A stretch of DNA of 64,000 bases from Halomonas alimentaria (GTDB lineage Bacteria; Pseudomonadota; Gammaproteobacteria; Pseudomonadales; Halomonadaceae): the NCBI RefSeq assembly GCF_009902005.1, contig NZ_WUTT01000001.1, positions 621,501 through 685,500 on the forward strand. Direction: 5' to 3'. The position numbers and the translations under genes are program-made. Numbering within the stretch: position 1 is the stretch's first letter; each line of letters opens with the position of its first letter. Positions 9,525-18,121 of this stretch are shown here, piece after piece. Under the pieces are notes generated by a model that was given only the letters and a program-made list of their open reading frames with translations, searched no databases and was not told where the DNA came from.

Positions 9525-10334
9525 ATGCATCCCCCCCGTATCCTTCTCGGCGTCAATATCGACCACATCGCCACCCTGCGTCAGGCCCGTGGTACCCGCT
9601 ACCCGGACCCGGTCCAGGCGGCGCTGCTCGCGGAGGAGGCCGGCGCCGATGGGATCACCGTCCACCTGCGCGAGGACCGCCGGCATATCCAGGAGCGCGA
9701 TGTGCGCCTGCTGGCCGAGGTGCTCAACACCCGCATGAACCTCGAGATGGCGGTGACCGAGGAGATGATCGCCCTGGCCGAGGAGGTGCGCCCGGCACAC
9801 GTCTGCCTGGTGCCCGAGAAGCGCGAGGAGCTCACTACCGAGGGCGGCCTCGACGTGGTGGGAGGCTTCGAGACGATCCGCACCGCCTGCCGCCGCCTGG
9901 CCGCCGCGGGCTGCGAGGTGTCGCTGTTCATCGACCCGGAGCCTGCCCAGATCGAAGCCGCCGCCAAGGCCGGTGCCCCGGTCGTCGAACTGCATACCGG
10001 GGGTTACGCCGAGGCCACGAGAGACGCGGCAGCCCGCGAGCATGCGCGGCTCTCGGCGGCTGCCGAGATGGCCATGGAGCTGGGCCTGACCGTCAATGCG
10101 GGGCACGGGCTGCACTACCATAACGTCGAGGCAGTGGCCGCCATCCCGGGTATCCATGAGCTCAATATCGGCCACGCCATCATCGCCCGCGCGCTGTTCG
10201 TGGGCCTGAAGGAGGCGGTGGCGGAGATGAAGCGCCTGGCGATCGCCGGCCAGGAGGCGGGCTTCGTCGCCGCCCTCGAGGAGCATGACCATGACCACGA
10301 GCATGCGCACGACCACGACGACCGCGTGCACTGA
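9525..10334 (+). CDS. pdxJ: Pyridoxine 5'-phosphate synthase PdxJ with His-rich tail
   Basis: This 269-residue TIM-barrel enzyme condenses 1-deoxy-xylulose 5-phosphate with 3-amino-2-oxopropyl phosphate to make pyridoxine phosphate. Family motifs include [42 protein letters not shown] and [15 protein letters not shown]. The start is the ATG at 9525 after TGGAG; an upstream TTG would add seven residues. The protein is longer than the typical 243 residues because of a C-terminal tail, about residues 252-269, containing seven His alternating with Asp/Glu. This resembles a metal-binding tail and is not part of the catalytic fold. acpS follows after 3 bases. Confidence 0.96.
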   Translation: MHPPRILLGVNIDHIATLRQARGTRYPDPVQAALLAEEAGADGITVHLREDRRHIQERDVRLLAEVLNTRMNLEMAVTEEMIALAEEVRPAHVCLVPEKREELTTEGGLDVVGGFETIRTACRRLAAAGCEVSLFIDPEPAQIEAAAKAGAPVVELHTGGYAEATRDAAAREHARLSAAAEMAMELGLTVNAGHGLHYHNVEAVAAIPGIHELNIGHAIIARALFVGLKEAVAEMKRLAIAGQEAGFVAALEEHDHDHEHAHDHDDRVH

Positions 10335-10337
10335 GCG

Positions 10338-10715
10338 ATGATTCTGGGGATCGGTACCGATATTGCCAGGGTGGCGCGCTTCGAGGCCGCCCTGTCACGC
10401 CGGGGCGAACGCCTGGCGGGGCGCCTGCTGGGGGAGCTGGAGCGCGAGCGGCTCAACGAGCAGGTCCGGCCCGCGGCCTTCCTGGCCAAGCGCTTCGCGG
10501 CCAAGGAGGCCTTCGTCAAGGCGCTGGGTACCGGCCTCAGGAACGGCATGCGCTGGACCGAGATCCAGGTGGTCAATGACACCCTCGGCAGGCCCTCGCT
10601 GCTGCTCGCCGGCAAGGCCCACGAACTGGCGCGAGCCGCCGGGGTGCGTGCCACTCACCTGTCGCTATCCGACGAGGTGGAGTTCGCGGTGGCCTTCGTG
10701 GTGCTGGAGGGGTGA
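10338..10715 (+). CDS. acpS: Holo-[acyl-carrier-protein] synthase AcpS
   Basis: This 125-residue enzyme transfers 4'-phosphopantetheine from CoA to apo-ACP. MILGIGTDIARVARFE carries the metal-binding Asp, and FLAKRFAAKEAFVKALGTG carries the second acidic signature (KRFAAKEAxxKA). The C-terminal LSLSDEVEFAVAFVVLE strand matches the family. pdxJ-acpS is a conserved operon. The 3' end overlaps the convergent barA gene by 61 bases (10655-10715). Confidence 0.97.
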   Translation: MILGIGTDIARVARFEAALSRRGERLAGRLLGELERERLNEQVRPAAFLAKRFAAKEAFVKALGTGLRNGMRWTEIQVVNDTLGRPSLLLAGKAHELARAAGVRATHLSLSDEVEFAVAFVVLEG

Positions 10716-13378
10716 GGGTCCAGGGGATGCTCGCTACGCCAGCGGCGCAGCTCCCCCATGGCGCTGAACAGGTCCTCCAGCAGTGGTGTCACGGCCTCGC
10801 GCCCGCGGGTTCTCAGGCGGGTCTCCATGGTCTCGGCAAGCAGCCCCAGACGCGGCGCACCGCAGTAGCGGCAGGCGCCATTGAGGGCGTGAATCGCGTC
10901 CAGTAGCGCCTCGTCATCCTGCTCGGCGTGGGCACGACGTATCGTGGCTTCGCCCTCGTCGAGGGAGTCGATCAACTGGTCAAGCAGCTGTCGGGCCAGC
11001 GATTCCCGGCCGCCGGCCAGGTCCGTGCCCAACGACAGATCCACCGCGCGCAGCTCCGAGCCCGGGGGCTGGTCCGGCGGGGCGGTGCGGCTGGTGAGCG
11101 GTGCCGTGAGATGCTCGGGCGCTCTGCCCAGATGGCGAGTCAGCAGGGTGGCCAACTCCTCGGCGTCCAGGGGCTTGACCAGTACGTCATCCAGGCCACT
11201 GGCCAGCAGGCGTCGACGCTCGTCCTGCAGGGCATGAGCAGTCACGGCGACGATCGGCGTGCGGCTCCATGCCTCCCCGAGATGACGCAGCGCGTGGCTC
11301 GCCTCGATGCCGTCCATGCCCGGCATGCGGATATCCATCAGCACCAGGTCGAATTGCTGCCGGCGCCCCAGGGCCACGGCCTGCTCACCGCTGCTGGCCA
11401 GGGTGACTTCCATGCCGGGGCCGGCCAGCAGTTCGCTCATCAGCCGGCGGTTGGCGTCGTTGTCGTCCACGGCGAGCAGGTGCAGGCGGGTGTCGGGGCC
11501 GCTCGATGCGTCGCCGCTACCGGAGGCGTCCTGCTTCCGGGGCAACAGTCGCTCGATGGCGTCGGCCAGGGTATGTCGGGTCACCGGCTTGGCCAGGATC
11601 TCTCCGCCATGGGGCAGCGCCAGGTCGGGGAAGTCCAGCGGACTGGCGGTGCACAGCAGCAGGGCCGGACAGGGCAGCTCGGCGAGGCGTTCGCGCCAGT
11701 GGCGCAGCTGCTCGGAGGAGTAGGGCGGGGCACCCAGGCTGGCCACCAGTAGGCTGGCCGAAGAAGAGGCCGACGCCTTGGCGTCCAGTGCCCTGGCTCC
11801 CCAGCGCCGTAGGAGGTACTGCAGGGCACGCCGCGTGGCCGGGTGCGGTTCCTCCAGCAGGATACTCGCCCCCGCCAGATGCAGCTCCGCTGGCCGCTCT
11901 GTTCCGGTTTCGCCGGCCAGTGGCAGGGTGAAGGTGAAGGTGCTGCCGTGTCCCGGCTCGCTCTCCACCCCGATCTCACCGCCCATCTGCTCCACCAGCT
12001 GGCGGCAGATGGAGAGCCCCAGCCCGCTGCCGCCGAACTCCCGCGAGTGGCTCGGGGCCGCCTGCTGGAAGGCATCGAACAGCCCGCGGCAGTGCTCCGC
12101 CGACAGGCCGATGCCGGTGTCCGACACGCTGACGCGCAGGGTGACCCGGCCGGGCTCGGTTTCCTCCACCATGACGCGCACCAGGACCTCGCCGCGCTCG
12201 GTGAATTTCACCGCATTGTTCACCAGGTTGGTCAACAGCTGGCGGATGCGCATGGGGTCGCCATGCAGTATCGTCGGCACGTCGTCATAGACCATGCCGA
12301 CCAGTTCCAGTCCCTTCTGCTGGGCCGTGGGGGCTTGCAGGGCCAGTACCTCGTCGACCAGCTCCACCATCTCTACCGGCAGCCGCTCGAGCTCCAGCCG
12401 GCCCGCCTCGAGCCTGGAGTAGTCGAGCACGTCATTGACCAGCAGCAGCAGGTTGCCGCAGGCACGGTTGACGTGCTCCAGCCACTCCTGCTGCCGTGCA
12501 TCCAGTGGTGAACGGCCCAGCAGCCGACAGAAGCCCACGATACCGTTGAGCGGGGTGCGGATCTCATGACTCATGTTGGCCAGAAACTCCGACTTCACCC
12601 GGTTGGCTTCCACGGCGCGCCGATGGGCCAGGTCGAGCTGCATGTTCTGGACCTCGACGGTCTCCATCGACTCCTCGAGTTCCGCGGTGGCCTGGGCGAT
12701 CTGGCGCTGCATCTCCTCGCGGGCCTCCTCCAGTCGCGTGGCCAGCGTATTGATACGGCTGCCCAGGGGAGGTAGCTCGGTGGGCGAGGGGGGCAGAGGG
12801 CGTACAGGCTTGCCGCGGGTCAGGCGTTCCAGGGTGGCATCGATCTCCTCGAGGGGGCGTTGCAGGCGCCGATAGCTGACGCTCGTGGCCAGCCCCAGCA
12901 CGCCCGCACCCAGCAACAGCAGCAGGCCGGCACCCGCCAGCTGTCGGTAGTGCTCGAGGAGCAGCCCGCTGGCGTCGATATCCATGACCAGGCGTTCGCC
13001 GCTGCCATCGAGGGGGGTGCTCAGTCGCCAGTGGCCGTCGCCATGACGCTGCCACCCCGGCGCGTCGTCGAGGGTCACGCCCGTCTCGAGGCGCCCGATC
13101 TCCACGCGTGGCGTGCCGCCGGCATCGACCACCGCCACGGCCCTGACCTCCCTGAGATCCAGCAGACGGCCGGCGCCCGCTTCCAGGGCTTGAGTGTCAT
13201 TGTCCTGCAGTGCGGCCGTCAGGCCGGGCTCGATCAGACCCACGGCCCTTGCCAGTTCCGCCTCAAACCGCGCCTCATGCTGTCCGCGGTGCAGGGGCAG
13301 AGTGATAAGCGCCACGCTGACCATCAGCAGCAGGGGCAGTACCAGGGCGATCAACAGCAGGCGCAGCTTCAGTGACAT
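10655..13378 (-). CDS. barA: Hybrid sensor histidine kinase BarA/GacS
   Basis: This 907-residue inner-membrane hybrid kinase of the BarA/GacS type normally activates UvrY/GacA, controlling CsrA-binding small RNAs. Two membrane segments are visible (about 5-28 and 145-170) around a periplasmic domain. A HAMP region and coiled coil come next. The HisKA domain has FLANMSHEIRTPLNGIVGFC, and the ATP-binding domain has NLVNNAVKFTERGE, DTGIG and FGGSGLGLSICRQLVEQ. A degenerate receiver precedes a true receiver with DLVLMDIRMPGMDGIEA. The HPt domain has its His in HALNGACRYCGAPRLG. The ATG at 13378 is chosen because it sits directly before a membrane segment. The C-terminal Ser/Thr-rich tail is the part that overlaps acpS. 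Confidence 0.92.
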   Translation of the reverse strand: MSLKLRLLLIALVLPLLLMVSVALITLPLHRGQHEARFEAELARAVGLIEPGLTAALQDNDTQALEAGAGRLLDLREVRAVAVVDAGGTPRVEIGRLETGVTLDDAPGWQRHGDGHWRLSTPLDGSGERLVMDIDASGLLLEHYRQLAGAGLLLLLGAGVLGLATSVSYRRLQRPLEEIDATLERLTRGKPVRPLPPSPTELPPLGSRINTLATRLEEAREEMQRQIAQATAELEESMETVEVQNMQLDLAHRRAVEANRVKSEFLANMSHEIRTPLNGIVGFCRLLGRSPLDARQQEWLEHVNRACGNLLLLVNDVLDYSRLEAGRLELERLPVEMVELVDEVLALQAPTAQQKGLELVGMVYDDVPTILHGDPMRIRQLLTNLVNNAVKFTERGEVLVRVMVEETEPGRVTLRVSVSDTGIGLSAEHCRGLFDAFQQAAPSHSREFGGSGLGLSICRQLVEQMGGEIGVESEPGHGSTFTFTLPLAGETGTERPAELHLAGASILLEEPHPATRRALQYLLRRWGARALDAKASASSSASLLVASLGAPPYSSEQLRHWRERLAELPCPALLLCTASPLDFPDLALPHGGEILAKPVTRHTLADAIERLLPRKQDASGSGDASSGPDTRLHLLAVDDNDANRRLMSELLAGPGMEVTLASSGEQAVALGRRQQFDLVLMDIRMPGMDGIEASHALRHLGEAWSRTPIVAVTAHALQDERRRLLASGLDDVLVKPLDAEELATLLTRHLGRAPEHLTAPLTSRTAPPDQPPGSELRAVDLSLGTDLAGGRESLARQLLDQLIDSLDEGEATIRRAHAEQDDEALLDAIHALNGACRYCGAPRLGLLAETMETRLRTRGREAVTPLLEDLFSAMGELRRWRSEHPLDPHPSSTTKATANSTSSDSDR

Positions 13379-13428
13379 GGGAACTCTCGGGTAGGGATGA
13401 CACCAAATGCCACGCGGCCGAGGATGCC

Positions 13429-13457
13429 TGTCCACCCCGGAGCCACGCGGATATAAT
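13429..13457 (+). promoter_or_regulatory. Sigma-70 promoter of cysM
   Basis: A perfect TATAAT at 13452-13457 lies 17 bases after TGTCCA at 13429-13434, a weak -35. Transcription would start near 13464, about 25 bases before the cysM ATG. The divergent barA start is at 13378. Confidence 0.6.
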
Positions 13458-13488
13458 GTTGAAAATACCTTTAGAGAAGGATGCTTGC

Positions 13489-14385
13489 ATGCATTTTCCC
13501 ACCATCGAGGAGATTGTCGGCCACACTCCGCTGGTGCGCCTCAAGCGGATCGGCGCCGGCCGCAACAATGTGCTGCTGGCCAAGCTCGAGGGCAACAATC
13601 CGGCGGGCTCGGTAAAGGATCGTCCGGCCCTCTCGATGCTCGAGCAGGCGGAGGCTCGCGGCGAGATTGTGCCGGGTGACACCCTGATCGAGGCCACCTC
13701 GGGCAATACCGGCATCGCGCTGGCCATGGCCGCGGCCATCAAGGGCTATCGCATGGTGCTGATCATGCCCGAGAACGCCTCGGAGGAGCGCAAGCAGTGC
13801 ATGGCCGCCTATGGCGCCAGGCTGATCACGGTCAGCAAGGAGGGCGGCATGGAGGAGGCTCGCGACGTCGCCGAGGCGATGCTCGCCCGCGGCGAAGGCA
13901 AGCGGCTGGACCAGTTCGCCAACCCCGACAACCCGCTCTCTCACTACCGCGGCACCGGCCCGGAAATCTGGGAGCAGACCGGCGGCACGGTGACCCACTT
14001 CATCAGTTCCATGGGCACCACCGGCACCATCATGGGCGTCTCCCAGGCGCTCAAGGAGCGCAATCCCGGGGTCGAGATCATTGGCCTGCAGCCCGAGGAT
14101 GGCGCCAGCATCGCCGGCATCCGTCGCTGGCCGGCGGAGTACCTGCCGAGCATCTTCGATGCCAGTCGCGTCGATCGGGTACTCGATATCGGCCAGCGCG
14201 AGGCCGAGGTGCATATGCGCCGCCTGGCCCAGGAAGAGGGCATCCTGGCCGGCGTCAGCTCCGGTGGCGCCCTGGCCGGTGCCCTGCGCGTCGCCGAACA
14301 GGTGGAGGATGCGGTGATCGTGTTCATCGTCTGCGACCGCGGCGACCGCTACCTCTCCACCGGCCTGTTCGCCCCGGAGGCCTGA
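13489..14385 (+). CDS. cysM: Cysteine synthase B (CysM)
   Basis: This 298-residue PLP enzyme makes cysteine from O-acetylserine with sulfide or thiosulfate. The PLP lysine is in GNNPAGSVKDRPALSM. The substrate loop is EATSGNTGIALAMAAAIKGY and the phosphate-binding loop is SSMGTTGTIMG. VEIIGLQPEDGASIAGIRRW is the CysM-type sequence rather than CysK. The ATG at 13489 has AGAAGGA upstream at good spacing; the longer open frame would run through the promoter. Length fits CysM. rlmD follows after 3 bases. Confidence 0.95.
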   Translation: MHFPTIEEIVGHTPLVRLKRIGAGRNNVLLAKLEGNNPAGSVKDRPALSMLEQAEARGEIVPGDTLIEATSGNTGIALAMAAAIKGYRMVLIMPENASEERKQCMAAYGARLITVSKEGGMEEARDVAEAMLARGEGKRLDQFANPDNPLSHYRGTGPEIWEQTGGTVTHFISSMGTTGTIMGVSQALKERNPGVEIIGLQPEDGASIAGIRRWPAEYLPSIFDASRVDRVLDIGQREAEVHMRRLAQEEGILAGVSSGGALAGALRVAEQVEDAVIVFIVCDRGDRYLSTGLFAPEA

Positions 14386-14388
14386 ACC

Positions 14389-15840
14389 ATGGCGATGCTG
14401 GGCAAGCGGCGGCCGCGCCGTGAGCGGTCGGGGGTCTCCGGCCTGCAGGGCCGTCAGGCAGACGCCAGGACGGCGGCCAAGGCGCTGGAACACGGTGAGG
14501 CGCCGGGCCTGCGGATCGAGCGCCTGGCCCATGACGGCCGGGGGCTGGCCCACGATGCCGCCGGCAAGGCGCTGTTCGTCGAGGGGGCGCTGCCCGGCGA
14601 GCGCGTCGAGGTGGCGGTCCATCGCACCCGCAAGCGCTTCGACGAGGCTCATGTGCGTGAGGTGCTCGAACCCTCGCCGCAGCGTGTCGACCCGCCCTGC
14701 GCGTACTATGCCCGCTGTGGCGGCTGCGACCTCCAGCACCTGGCGGTACCCGACCAGCGTCGCCACAAGCAGGCGGTGCTCATCGACCTGCTGGCCCGTC
14801 AGGGCATCGAGATCGACGGCGAGCCCGAGTTGCTGGCCGGCGCCAGCCAGGGCTATCGCCGGCGTGCGCGGCTGGGGGTGAAGATTGATGCCGAGGGCCA
14901 GCTCCACCTGGGCTTCCGGGCGCGGCATACGCACCGCCTGGTAGATATCGAGCACTGCACCATCCTGGTGCCGGCGCTAGAGGCGCTGCTGGTTCCCCTG
15001 CACCGTCAGGTAGCATCGCTCCAGGCGCCACGCCAGGTGGGGCACCTGGCGTTGCTGGCCAGCGACCAGGGCACCACCCTGGTGGTGCGTCAGCTGAAGG
15101 AGAACACCGCGGATCGCGAGGCCTGGCGTGCATTCGGCGTCGAGCACGGGGTACACCTGGCCTGGCTGTCGGGACGCGACGCCCCCGTGCTCGAGTGGCT
15201 GACCCCAGCACCGGCGCTGAGCTGTCGTGTGCCGGGGGCCGCCGGCGAGCTGACCCTGGGCTTCTCGCCGGGTGACTTCCTGCAGGCCAATGCCGAGGTC
15301 AACCGGCAGATGGTCACAACCGCCCTCGAGTGGCTGGGCGCCCTCGAGGGCGCCGCGCTGCTCGACCTCTTCGCCGGGGTCGGCAACTTCAGCCTGCCGC
15401 TGGCCTCCGCCGGGGCTCGGGTGACCGCGGTGGAGGGCAGCCCGGCCATGGTCGAGCGCCTGGAGCGCAATGTCCTGGCCAACGCTCGGGAAACGGCCCT
15501 GTCGGTCGCGGCGCGTCAGGCCGATCTGGCGCAGGAGGGCGCCGTGGCGGCGCTGCTCGCGGAGGTCCGACCCGAGGTGGTGGTGCTCGACCCGCCGCGA
15601 GACGGTGCCGCGGAGGCCGCACGGGCGCTGGTGGCTGCGCCGGTCCCGCGGGTGCTCTATGTCTCCTGTGATCCGGCCACCCTGGCCCGGGATGTGGCAC
15701 ACCTCGTGCATGGGGGGTATCGGGTCACGCGTATCGCCGTGGCCGACATGTTCGTGCACACCTCACACCTGGAATCGATGCTGCTGTTCGAGCATTCACG
15801 GGCTCAGCAGCAGCGGCAAGGAGCATCAGCCGATGGTTAA
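14389..15840 (+). CDS. rlmD: 23S rRNA (uracil-1939-C5)-methyltransferase RlmD
   Basis: This 483-residue SAM-dependent enzyme methylates U1939 of 23S rRNA. A basic N-terminus precedes a TRAM domain (about 38-98). The iron-sulfur cysteines are in CAYYARCGGCDLQHL, with a later Cys in DIEHCTIL. The methyltransferase domain contains LLDLFAGVGNFSLPLASAG, LDPPRDGAAEAA and the nucleophile Cys in RVLYVSCDPATLARDVAHL. It is somewhat longer than E. coli RlmD because of the N-terminus. The 3' end overlaps relA by 8 bases, a conserved arrangement. Confidence 0.95.
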   Translation: MAMLGKRRPRRERSGVSGLQGRQADARTAAKALEHGEAPGLRIERLAHDGRGLAHDAAGKALFVEGALPGERVEVAVHRTRKRFDEAHVREVLEPSPQRVDPPCAYYARCGGCDLQHLAVPDQRRHKQAVLIDLLARQGIEIDGEPELLAGASQGYRRRARLGVKIDAEGQLHLGFRARHTHRLVDIEHCTILVPALEALLVPLHRQVASLQAPRQVGHLALLASDQGTTLVVRQLKENTADREAWRAFGVEHGVHLAWLSGRDAPVLEWLTPAPALSCRVPGAAGELTLGFSPGDFLQANAEVNRQMVTTALEWLGALEGAALLDLFAGVGNFSLPLASAGARVTAVEGSPAMVERLERNVLANARETALSVAARQADLAQEGAVAALLAEVRPEVVVLDPPRDGAAEAARALVAAPVPRVLYVSCDPATLARDVAHLVHGGYRVTRIAVADMFVHTSHLESMLLFEHSRAQQQRQGASADG

Positions 15841-18121
15841 AGTCCGTGAGGACCAGCCTCTCACCGCGTCGGGGCGTGTGGATATCGACCTGTGGGTGGC
15901 GCGCCTGCAGGAGGACGTCAGGCTGCGCGACCCGGCCAGGATGGTCGAGGCCTGCCGCCTCGCCGAGCGACTGGACCGCGAGTCGGAGCGGCCCCATCGC
16001 GACTGGCTGGCGGATGGCTCCAGCTTTCGCATGGGCCTGGAGATGGCCGATATCCTGGGAGAGCTCAAGCTCGACCAGGCGGTACTCGAGGCCGCCGTGC
16101 TCTATCGCGCGGTTCGCGAGGGGCTGATCGGCCTGGAGGCGGTCGCCAAGCAGTTCGGCGGTGAGGTGGCCAGCCTGATCGACGGCGTGCTGCAGATGGC
16201 GGCGATCAGTGCCACTCAGCTGCCCAGCCACGAGATGAGCCAGCATGACCAGCAGGACAACCTGCGCAAGATGCTGGTCAACATGATCGATGACGTGCGC
16301 GTGGCGCTGATCAAGATCGCCGAGCGCACCTGTGCGCTGCGCCAGGTCAGGGATGCCCCTCGCGAGAAGCAGCTGCGCGTGGCCCGTGAGGTGTTCGACA
16401 TCTATGCGCCCCTGGCGCATCGCCTGGGCATCGGTCACCTCAAGTGGGAGCTGGAGGACCTCTCCTTCCGCTACCTCCACGAGGACGACTACAAGGCCAT
16501 CGCCCGCCAGCTGGCCGAGAAGCGCCTGGATCGCGACCGCTACATCGCCGATGTGGTCGACACCCTCAAGGCGCTGCTCGAAGCCCAGGGCATCAACCGC
16601 TATGACGTCGAAGGTCGGGCCAAGCACATCTACTCGATCTGGCGGAAGATGAAGCGCAAGCGCATCGACTTCTCCCAGGTCCACGATATCCGCGCGGTGC
16701 GCATCCTGGTGCCCGAGGTGGCCGACTGCTACACCGTGCTGGGACTGGTGCATTCGCGCTGGCACCACGTGCCCAACGAGTTCGACGACTACATCGCCAA
16801 CCCCAAGAAGAACGGCTACCAGTCGCTGCATACGGCGGTGATCGGACCCGAGAACAAGGTGCTGGAGATCCAGATTCGCACCTTCGCCATGCACGAGGAG
16901 GCGGAGCTCGGGGTGTGTGCCCACTGGCGCTACAAGGGCCACGATACCAGGGCCAAGAGCAGTAGCTACGAGGAGAAGATCGCCTGGTTGCGCCAGGTGC
17001 TGGAGTGGCAGGAGGAGGTCGGCGACTTCGGCGACCTGCGCGAGGGGCTCAACAGCGACGTCGCCCCGGATCGCATCTATGTCTTCACACCCGACGGCCA
17101 TGTCATCGACCTGCCGCGCATCGCCACCCCCATCGACTTCGCCTACCGGGTGCACACCGAGGTGGGTCATCGCTGCCGGGGTGCCAAGGTCAACGGCCGT
17201 ATCGTGCCGCTCACCTACCGGCTCAAGACCGGCCAGCAGGTGGAGATCCTCACCGCCAGCAAGGGAGGCCCCAGCCGCGACTGGCTCAACCCGAGCCTGG
17301 GCTATGTGCGTACCTCCCGTGCCCGCGCCAAGATCCAGGCCTGGTTCAAGCACCAGGCCCGCGACCAGAACCTCGAGGAGGGGCGTGGGCTGTTCGAGCG
17401 CGAGATGAAGCGCCTCGACCTCGAGGACATGGACCTCGATACCCTGGCCCGCAAGGTCAACTACCAGAGCCCGGATGACATGTACGCGGCGCTGGGGGCG
17501 GGCGATCTGCGCATTGGCCAGGTGCTGCATCAGGCCCAGCAGCTGTTCGGCGAGAACGACGACCAGGAGCAGCTCGAGCGCCTGCTGGCCAAACCCAGGC
17601 GTTCTCCGGCCAAGGGGGCACAGAGCGATATCACCGTGCTCGGGGTCGGCAACCTCAAGACCAGCATGGCCAACTGCTGCCACCCGGTGCCCGGGGAGCC
17701 GATCGTCGGCTTCATCACCCAGGGGCGCGGCGTCACGGTCCATCGTCAGGACTGCCCCAACATCCTCCAGCTGCGCCTCGACGAGCCCCAGCGCATCATC
17801 GAGGTGGAGTGGGGCGAGCGGGCCCGTACCCAGTATCCGGTCAATATCGAGGTGCAGGCCTGGGACCGCTCCGGCCTGCTGCGCGACGTCACCGGGGTGC
17901 TCGGCAACGAGAAGGTCAACGTGCTGGCGGTGAACACCCTCACCGACAGCGACGACGGCATCGCTCGCCTGCAGATCACCGTGGAGGTGGATGGCCTGGA
18001 GACCCTGGGGCGACTCTTCTCGCGCATCCAGCAGCTCTCCAATGTCATCGAGGTGCGGCGCCTGCGCAGCGGCGCCGGCGGTGGCGGCCGCAAGGGCAGG
18101 AAGAAGGAGCGCAGATCATGA
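15833..18121 (+). CDS. relA: (p)ppGpp synthetase RelA
   Basis: This 762-residue ribosome-associated enzyme makes (p)ppGpp from ATP and GTP/GDP when uncharged tRNA enters the A site. The N-terminal hydrolase domain is degenerate: the metal-binding HD motif is replaced around EAAVLYRAVREGLI, as in monofunctional RelA. The synthetase domain carries NGYQSLHTAVIGPENKVLEI and IRTFAMHEEAELGVCAHW. A TGS domain (RIYVFTPDGHVIDLPRIATP), a Cys-containing region (ANCCHPVPGE) and a C-terminal ACT domain follow. The ATG at 15833 gives the typical RelA start MVKVRE. The stop overlaps the mazG start by ATGA. Confidence 0.97.
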   Translation: MVKVREDQPLTASGRVDIDLWVARLQEDVRLRDPARMVEACRLAERLDRESERPHRDWLADGSSFRMGLEMADILGELKLDQAVLEAAVLYRAVREGLIGLEAVAKQFGGEVASLIDGVLQMAAISATQLPSHEMSQHDQQDNLRKMLVNMIDDVRVALIKIAERTCALRQVRDAPREKQLRVAREVFDIYAPLAHRLGIGHLKWELEDLSFRYLHEDDYKAIARQLAEKRLDRDRYIADVVDTLKALLEAQGINRYDVEGRAKHIYSIWRKMKRKRIDFSQVHDIRAVRILVPEVADCYTVLGLVHSRWHHVPNEFDDYIANPKKNGYQSLHTAVIGPENKVLEIQIRTFAMHEEAELGVCAHWRYKGHDTRAKSSSYEEKIAWLRQVLEWQEEVGDFGDLREGLNSDVAPDRIYVFTPDGHVIDLPRIATPIDFAYRVHTEVGHRCRGAKVNGRIVPLTYRLKTGQQVEILTASKGGPSRDWLNPSLGYVRTSRARAKIQAWFKHQARDQNLEEGRGLFEREMKRLDLEDMDLDTLARKVNYQSPDDMYAALGAGDLRIGQVLHQAQQLFGENDDQEQLERLLAKPRRSPAKGAQSDITVLGVGNLKTSMANCCHPVPGEPIVGFITQGRGVTVHRQDCPNILQLRLDEPQRIIEVEWGERARTQYPVNIEVQAWDRSGLLRDVTGVLGNEKVNVLAVNTLTDSDDGIARLQITVEVDGLETLGRLFSRIQQLSNVIEVRRLRSGAGGGGRKGRKKERRS

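Noticed and set aside
13471..14955. 494-codon frame opposite cysM and rlmD
   Set aside because: It spans two known genes antisense, and its composition is that of a shadow.
15725..17743. 672-codon open frame opposite relA
   Set aside because: Antisense shadow of a certain gene, with no motif and no ribosome site.
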